Below are positions 12,567 through 16,022 of a stretch of DNA of 16,022 nt, one piece after another; within the stretch, counting starts at the first letter, position 1, and each line of letters opens with the position of its first letter. A program made the translations under genes and the position numbers. Location of the stretch: positions 1 through 16,022 of the forward strand of contig JAUUPT010000081.1 in assembly GCA_030843315.1 (NCBI GenBank), in the 5' to 3' direction. This DNA is from Bacteroidaceae bacterium. GTDB taxonomy: Bacteria > Bacteroidota > Bacteroidia > Bacteroidales > Bacteroidaceae. Under the pieces are notes generated by a model that had not been told where the DNA came from, searched no databases, and saw only the letters and a list, made by a program, of their open reading frames with translations.

Positions 12567-13467
12567 ATATCAACTCCTTATACTTTAATCGGTGTTCCAT
12601 TCCACACAAAAGTAGATTAAATCTTTCACTTTCGCAAATTTTCCTTGTGTTATATCTGAAGACAAATTCATCTACATATTTTTGAAGATGCTTTTTGGAA
12701 ACCTTATTATAAATGGCTATCATACCCCTTTTGAATATCCCCCAGAATCCTTCTATTGTGTTCGTGTAAACTTCCCCATAGCCATATAACTTCCCACCAT
12801 GATTTACATTTCTATGGATATAATCAGTTTCTATATCTCCGTAACTCCATTCGTCGGAATAGATAGTAGAACCCTTCTTTACGTATTTCTTAATGAGTGG
12901 TAAGAGTGTGGAAGATTGTGTGTTATTTACTACTTTGGCAATAAGTTTACCATTTCTTTGTAAGATACCGAAGACCGGTATCTTGTCTTTAAAGCTGCGA
13001 CCTTGACAAGCGTTCACCTTTTTGTCCCAATGCCTGTTCTTATTCTTTCCGCCGACAAAAGTCTCGTCAATTTCAACCGTACCTTCAAGGGGAGGTGAAT
13101 CTTCCTCGAAACATACCCTTATCCTTTGCAACATAAACCATGCGGTTTTCTGCGTAACTTTTATATCTCTGGCTAACTGACAAGAAGATATTCCTTTCTT
13201 GTGGGCAGTAGACAGCCATATAGCTATAAACCATTTCCGAAGTGGCACTTTTGTATTATCAAATAGAGTATTTGTTCTAACATTAAAGTACTTTTTTGTG
13301 TTCTTACAAAAATATTTATTACCTTTGCATTTGTAGACCTTAGATGATTCATCAAAAGGAGATACAACCTTACGTGACCACCTAAGTTTTTCAAGATGCT
13401 TGATGCACGCTTCCTCAGTAGGAAATACGGCATTAAGGTCAGCTAATGAAGTAAATTCGGTAATCAT
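12556..13467 (-). CDS. IS1595-family (ISXO2-like) DDE transposase
   Basis: The 303-residue protein has an N-terminal region with cysteines typical of the zinc-ribbon portion of this family (C21, C47, C54; partly degenerate), a helix-turn-helix-like stretch (KGISSCQLARDIKVTQKTAWFM, about 91-112) and the ISXO2-like DDE catalytic domain: D134 in VEIDETFVGGK, D205 in YSDEWSYG and E239 in NTIEGFWGIFKRG. Downstream HLQKYVDEFVFRYN is also characteristic. No frameshift or stop interrupts it, so it looks functional. A promoter match lies in the right end of the element (TTTG 13520-13523, TATATTTA 13492-13499). The 48-aa ORF follows it with an 11-nt overlap. Confidence 0.95.
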   Translation of the reverse strand: MITEFTSLADLNAVFPTEEACIKHLEKLRWSRKVVSPFDESSKVYKCKGNKYFCKNTKKYFNVRTNTLFDNTKVPLRKWFIAIWLSTAHKKGISSCQLARDIKVTQKTAWFMLQRIRVCFEEDSPPLEGTVEIDETFVGGKNKNRHWDKKVNACQGRSFKDKIPVFGILQRNGKLIAKVVNNTQSSTLLPLIKKYVKKGSTIYSDEWSYGDIETDYIHRNVNHGGKLYGYGEVYTNTIEGFWGIFKRGMIAIYNKVSKKHLQKYVDEFVFRYNTRKICESERFNLLLCGMEHRLKYKELIYGW

Positions 13468-13491
13468 AGCATTTAATGTTTTTGTTTGCTG

Positions 13492-13523
13492 TAAATATAA
13501 CGATTAGTTTTGACAAAAACAAA
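13492..13523 (-). promoter_or_regulatory. Candidate transposase promoter
   Basis: On the minus strand TTTG (13523-13520) is followed after 20 bp by TATATTTA (13499-13492), one base off the TAnnTTTG pattern, 24 bp before the transposase ATG and next to the right inverted repeat. Confidence 0.5.
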
Positions 13524-13529
13524 TAATTG

Positions 13530-13552
13530 CTGTAAAATTGTATATAGTTACC
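13530..13552 (-). repeat. Right terminal inverted repeat of the IS1595-type element
   Basis: Read on the minus strand it begins GGTAACTATATACAAT and continues TTTACAG, matching 21 of 23 positions of the left end. Confidence 0.95.
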
Positions 13553-13560
13553 TTTGATAA
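13553..13560. repeat. Right copy of the 8-bp target site duplication
   Basis: TTTGATAA, identical to 11394-11401. Removing the element plus one copy restores a 278-bp intergenic region between the AraC-type gene and recQ. Confidence 0.95.
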
Positions 13561-13662
13561 TTAAACAACGAAAAAGGTTGAATGCGGGTTCTCGAAGGTG
13601 AGAATAAGGAACTTTAACGTTTTTAAAAATATAAGTGTTATAAAAATCTTGATGATTCTCTT

Positions 13663-13695
13663 TTTGTAGTTTATACAATAATTAGTGTAACTTTG
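13663..13695 (+). promoter_or_regulatory. Bacteroides-type promoter of recQ
   Basis: TTTG at 13663-13666 and TAACTTTG at 13688-13695, 21 bp apart, match the -33/-7 pattern; the ATG follows 26 bp later. Because it lies about 100 bp to the right of the insertion, the IS element did not separate it from recQ. Confidence 0.75.
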
Positions 13696-13721
13696 CCGGC
13701 AGAAATATATGCCGTCTCATT

Positions 13722-15533
13722 ATGCTACAAACGCTCAAAACATACTTCGGTTACGACAGTTTCCGCCCTTTGCAGGAAGAAATCATCCACCATGTGCTCG
13801 ACCGCAAAGATGCCCTGGTGCTAATGCCCACAGGAGGAGGCAAATCCATCTGCTACCAACTGCCGGCCCTGTTATGTGATGGTACGGCTATCGTGGTTTC
13901 CCCGCTTATCTCCCTGATGAAAGACCAGGTTGAATCACTCTGTGCCAACGGCATTGCCGCCGGTGCGCTGAACAGCAATAATGATGAAACGGAGAATGCC
14001 GCCCTGCGCCGTGCTTGCATGAAAGGTAAGCTGAAACTGCTGTATATTTCCCCTGAAAAACTACTGACCGAGATCAACTATCTACTGAGGGATATGCACA
14101 TCTCCCTGTTTGCCATTGACGAGGCTCACTGCATCTCGCAATGGGGACATGATTTCCGTCCGGAATACACGCAGATGGGCATCCTGCACCAGCTGTTCCC
14201 GCAAGTTCCCATCGTTGCCCTGACCGCCACGGCCGACAAGATAACACGCGAGGATATTATTAAACAACTGCACCTTGAGAATCCCAGGGTTTTCATATCG
14301 TCTTTCGACCGCCCCAACCTGAGTCTCACCGTCAAACGCGGCTACCAGCAGCGGGAAAAGAGCAAGGCCATCCTCGACTTCATAGCCCGCCATCCCGGAG
14401 AGAGCGGCATCATTTATTGCATGAGCAGAAGCAAGACGGAGTCCGTAGCACAAATGCTGCAAAAGCAAGGTATCAGTGCAGCCATCTACCATGCAGGCTT
14501 GTCCCCCTTGCGGAGGGATGAAGCCCAAGACGACTTCATCAACGACCGCGTACAAGTAGTATGCGCCACCATTGCTTTCGGAATGGGTATAGACAAAAGT
14601 AATGTGCGCTGGGTCATTCACTACAACTTGCCCAAAAGCATCGAAAGTTTCTACCAGGAGATAGGACGTGCCGGACGGGACGGATTACCCAGCGACACTC
14701 TCCTGTTCTATTCATTGGCAGATCTTATCCTGCTAACCAAGTTTGCAACGGACAGCGGACAGCAAAGTATCAACCTGGAAAAGCTCCAGCGCATGCAGCA
14801 GTATGCCGAAGCAGACATCTGCCGGCGACGTATCCTGCTAAGCTATTTCGGCGAGAACACGACTCATGATTGTGGGAATTGCGATGTCTGCAAGAATCCC
14901 CCGGAACGTTTTGACGGTACAATAATCGTACAAAAAGCGCTCAGTGCCATAGTGCGTACGGAACAGCAGACAGGGATCAGCATATTAGTAGACATACTCA
15001 GGGGAAATATGAGTGCCGAAGTTACAGAGAGAGGATATCACCGCCTGAAAACCTTTGGGGCCGGGCGTGAAGTTCCGGCGCGGGACTGGCACGACTACTT
15101 GCTTCAAATGCTGCAACTGGGTTACTTTGAGATAGCCTACAACGAGAATAATCATTTAAAAATCACTCCGAGCGGAACAGATGTTCTGTTTGGCAGAGCC
15201 CACGCACAACTTGCCGTGATCCGCCGCGAAGAAGCCACAGAGCCAGCACGGGGACGCAAACGCAAATCTACCGTTCCGGTCAAGGAACTACCTTTAGGAT
15301 TGCCCAATGTAGAAAGTGATGAACTTTTCGAAGCACTCCGCCTGCTCCGCAAACGGCTTGCAGACCAAGAAGCGCTCCCCGCCTATATCGTACTATCCGA
15401 CAAGGTGCTCCACTTGCTCAGCACCTCCCGCCCCACAACGGTAGAAGAGTTCGGGAGCATCAGCGGTATCGGCGAATACAAGAAAAAGAAATACGGAAAA
15501 GAGTTTGTGGAACTGATACGGAAATACAGTTGA
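13722..15533 (+). CDS. recQ: ATP-dependent DNA helicase RecQ
   Basis: A 3'-to-5' DNA helicase acting in recombinational repair and restart of stalled forks. The 603 residues contain the full bacterial RecQ layout: motif 0 region FGYDSFRPLQEEII (9-22), Walker A MPTGGGKS (35-42), DEAH box AIDEAHCISQWGHDFRPEY (131-149), helicase motifs TATA and QEIGRAGRDG (312-321), the zinc-binding cysteines C367, C384, C387, C390, the RQC winged-helix domain (about 405-500) and a C-terminal HRDC domain (about 525-603). A Lys/Arg stretch (RGRKRKS) links the last two. It has its own promoter and converges with the TPR gene, with only 3 bp between the stop codons. Confidence 0.97.
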   Translation: MLQTLKTYFGYDSFRPLQEEIIHHVLDRKDALVLMPTGGGKSICYQLPALLCDGTAIVVSPLISLMKDQVESLCANGIAAGALNSNNDETENAALRRACMKGKLKLLYISPEKLLTEINYLLRDMHISLFAIDEAHCISQWGHDFRPEYTQMGILHQLFPQVPIVALTATADKITREDIIKQLHLENPRVFISSFDRPNLSLTVKRGYQQREKSKAILDFIARHPGESGIIYCMSRSKTESVAQMLQKQGISAAIYHAGLSPLRRDEAQDDFINDRVQVVCATIAFGMGIDKSNVRWVIHYNLPKSIESFYQEIGRAGRDGLPSDTLLFYSLADLILLTKFATDSGQQSINLEKLQRMQQYAEADICRRRILLSYFGENTTHDCGNCDVCKNPPERFDGTIIVQKALSAIVRTEQQTGISILVDILRGNMSAEVTERGYHRLKTFGAGREVPARDWHDYLLQMLQLGYFEIAYNENNHLKITPSGTDVLFGRAHAQLAVIRREEATEPARGRKRKSTVPVKELPLGLPNVESDELFEALRLLRKRLADQEALPAYIVLSDKVLHLLSTSRPTTVEEFGSISGIGEYKKKKYGKEFVELIRKYS

Positions 15534-15536
15534 TCT

Positions 15537-16022
15537 TTATTTACACTGCTTCAACAGATCGCGCACATCTGCCTGTGGGATTCCCAGGGAAACAGCTTTC
15601 TCAAAGTCGCGTTTAGCCAAATCCTTTTTCTTTTGGGAGAGATAAATCTGTCCCCGCATCAGATAAGATTCCATCAGTGAAGGGTTCAGCTTAATGGCTT
15701 CCTCCAAATCCATCAAAGCCAGATCAAGGTGCTTCATATCGTTCTCAACACCGGCACGCGCCACATAAAGCGGAGCCGTCGACTGTGCATCGTCACCACC
15801 ATCTACAATCATCCTGTTCAAGATTGAAAGCGCTGCTTCATACTTGCCTTCCTTCTGTTCCAGTGTAGCCAGTCCGAGGAGTCCATTATAATTTTGGGGA
15901 TCAATCTTCAGCAAGCGCTCATAGTCCGCCCTTGCAAAACTAAAATTACGCATCTGAAAGTAGATATAAGCACGCATCAACAAAACCTCCAAAATAACCA
16001 TGTCAATATCCAAAGCCACAGA
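15537..16022 (-). CDS. Tetratricopeptide-repeat protein, C-terminal part, cut by window edge
   Basis: The open frame continues past the right edge, so the N-terminus is missing; the GTG at 16017-16019 is probably an internal valine. The visible 161 residues consist of tandem TPR helices, for example FSFARADYERLLKIDPQNYN, YEAALSILNRMI, LDLALMDLEEAIKLNPSLMES and YLMRGQIYLSQKKKDLAKRDFEKAVSLG, ending DLLKQCK. TPR arrays are protein-interaction scaffolds, and in Bacteroides such proteins are often exported; no signal peptide can be judged here. The specific role is unknown. The stop is 3 bp from that of recQ on the other strand, leaving no room for a dedicated terminator between them. Confidence 0.85.
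   Translation of the reverse strand, partial: SVALDIDMVILEVLLMRAYIYFQMRNFSFARADYERLLKIDPQNYNGLLGLATLEQKEGKYEAALSILNRMIVDGGDDAQSTAPLYVARAGVENDMKHLDLALMDLEEAIKLNPSLMESYLMRGQIYLSQKKKDLAKRDFEKAVSLGIPQADVRDLLKQCK

Larger units (their letters stand above)
11402..13552. mobile_element. IS1595-family (ISXO2-like) insertion element with cargo, 2,151 bp
   Basis: The element is bounded by 23-bp terminal inverted repeats (11402-11424 and 13530-13552) that match at 21 of 23 positions and begin GGTAACTATATAC, and is flanked by a perfect 8-bp duplication TTTGATAA. It encodes an ISXO2-like transposase near the right end (minus strand), with a coupled 48-aa ORF, plus three loci not needed for simple transposition: a 63-aa minus-strand gene, a structured RNA leader and a lipoprotein gene on the plus strand. 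Passenger genes are known in the IS1595 family. Its GC content looks lower than that of the flanking chromosomal genes. Intact ends, intact transposase and a perfect duplication suggest a recent and possibly still mobile insertion, between the divergent AraC-type gene and recQ. Confidence 0.95.

Noticed and set aside
11402..13552. Retron, toxin-antitoxin or known defence system in the element
   Set aside because: No reverse transcriptase, nuclease, ATPase or recognisable toxin/antitoxin domain is encoded; only the transposase can be identified by motif.

Overview
The window reads as a chromosomal segment of a gut Bacteroides species or close relative. The evidence is the gene content (a GH29 fucosidase with a signal peptide, a family M49 peptidase lipoprotein with the HECLGH motif known from Bacteroides, an EFR1-type ferredoxin) and repeated matches to the Bacteroidetes promoter pattern (TAnnTTTG at -7, TTTG about 20 bp upstream). 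Most genes lie on the minus strand; only recQ and one cargo gene with its leader are on the plus strand.

Layout. 1-945: groES then groEL (groEL cut by the window edge), transcribed leftward. 946-1335: no gene, but a tandem array of about seven 22-bp units, most of them small palindromes, ending in a perfect 20-bp palindrome. 1336-2250: a two-gene unit of a 52-aa single-span membrane protein and an EFR1-type flavodoxin/ferredoxin. 2379-3740: hisS with a clear terminator. 3859-4554: a membrane zinc metallopeptidase (YugP family). 4688-5992: a secreted GH29 alpha-L-fucosidase. 6009-6073: a long imperfect hairpin between genes. 6095-7851: a Fur-family regulator whose stop overlaps the start of purA. 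8000-10716: an M49 dipeptidyl-peptidase lipoprotein followed after 8 bp by an AlkD-like protein. 10820-11284: a short AraC-type DNA-binding protein.

11402-13552 is a 2,151-bp mobile element of the IS1595 (ISXO2-like) family, with exact boundaries: 23-bp terminal inverted repeats matching at 21 positions and a perfect 8-bp target duplication, TTTGATAA. It carries more than a transposase: a 48-aa ORF coupled to the transposase stop; a 63-aa gene at the other end with its own promoter and terminator; and, reading the other way, a 127-aa lipoprotein gene preceded by a compact RNA of about 200 nt. The RNA can form a 5' hairpin, a 19-bp long-range helix, a crossing 6-bp helix (pseudoknot), a 12-bp helix capped by a 6-bp hairpin, and a 3' terminator-like hairpin with six T that competes with the long-range helix. 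I could not assign this RNA to a known family; it is the most interesting item here.

13722-15533: recQ on the plus strand with a good promoter. 15537-16022: the C-terminal part of a TPR protein, convergent with recQ.

Most chromosomal genes are housekeeping: chaperonin, tRNA charging, purine synthesis, metal or peroxide regulation, DNA repair, and peptide and glycan degradation. The IS1595-type element is the only clear accessory insertion. It landed in the intergenic region between the divergent AraC-type gene and recQ and disrupted no reading frame.
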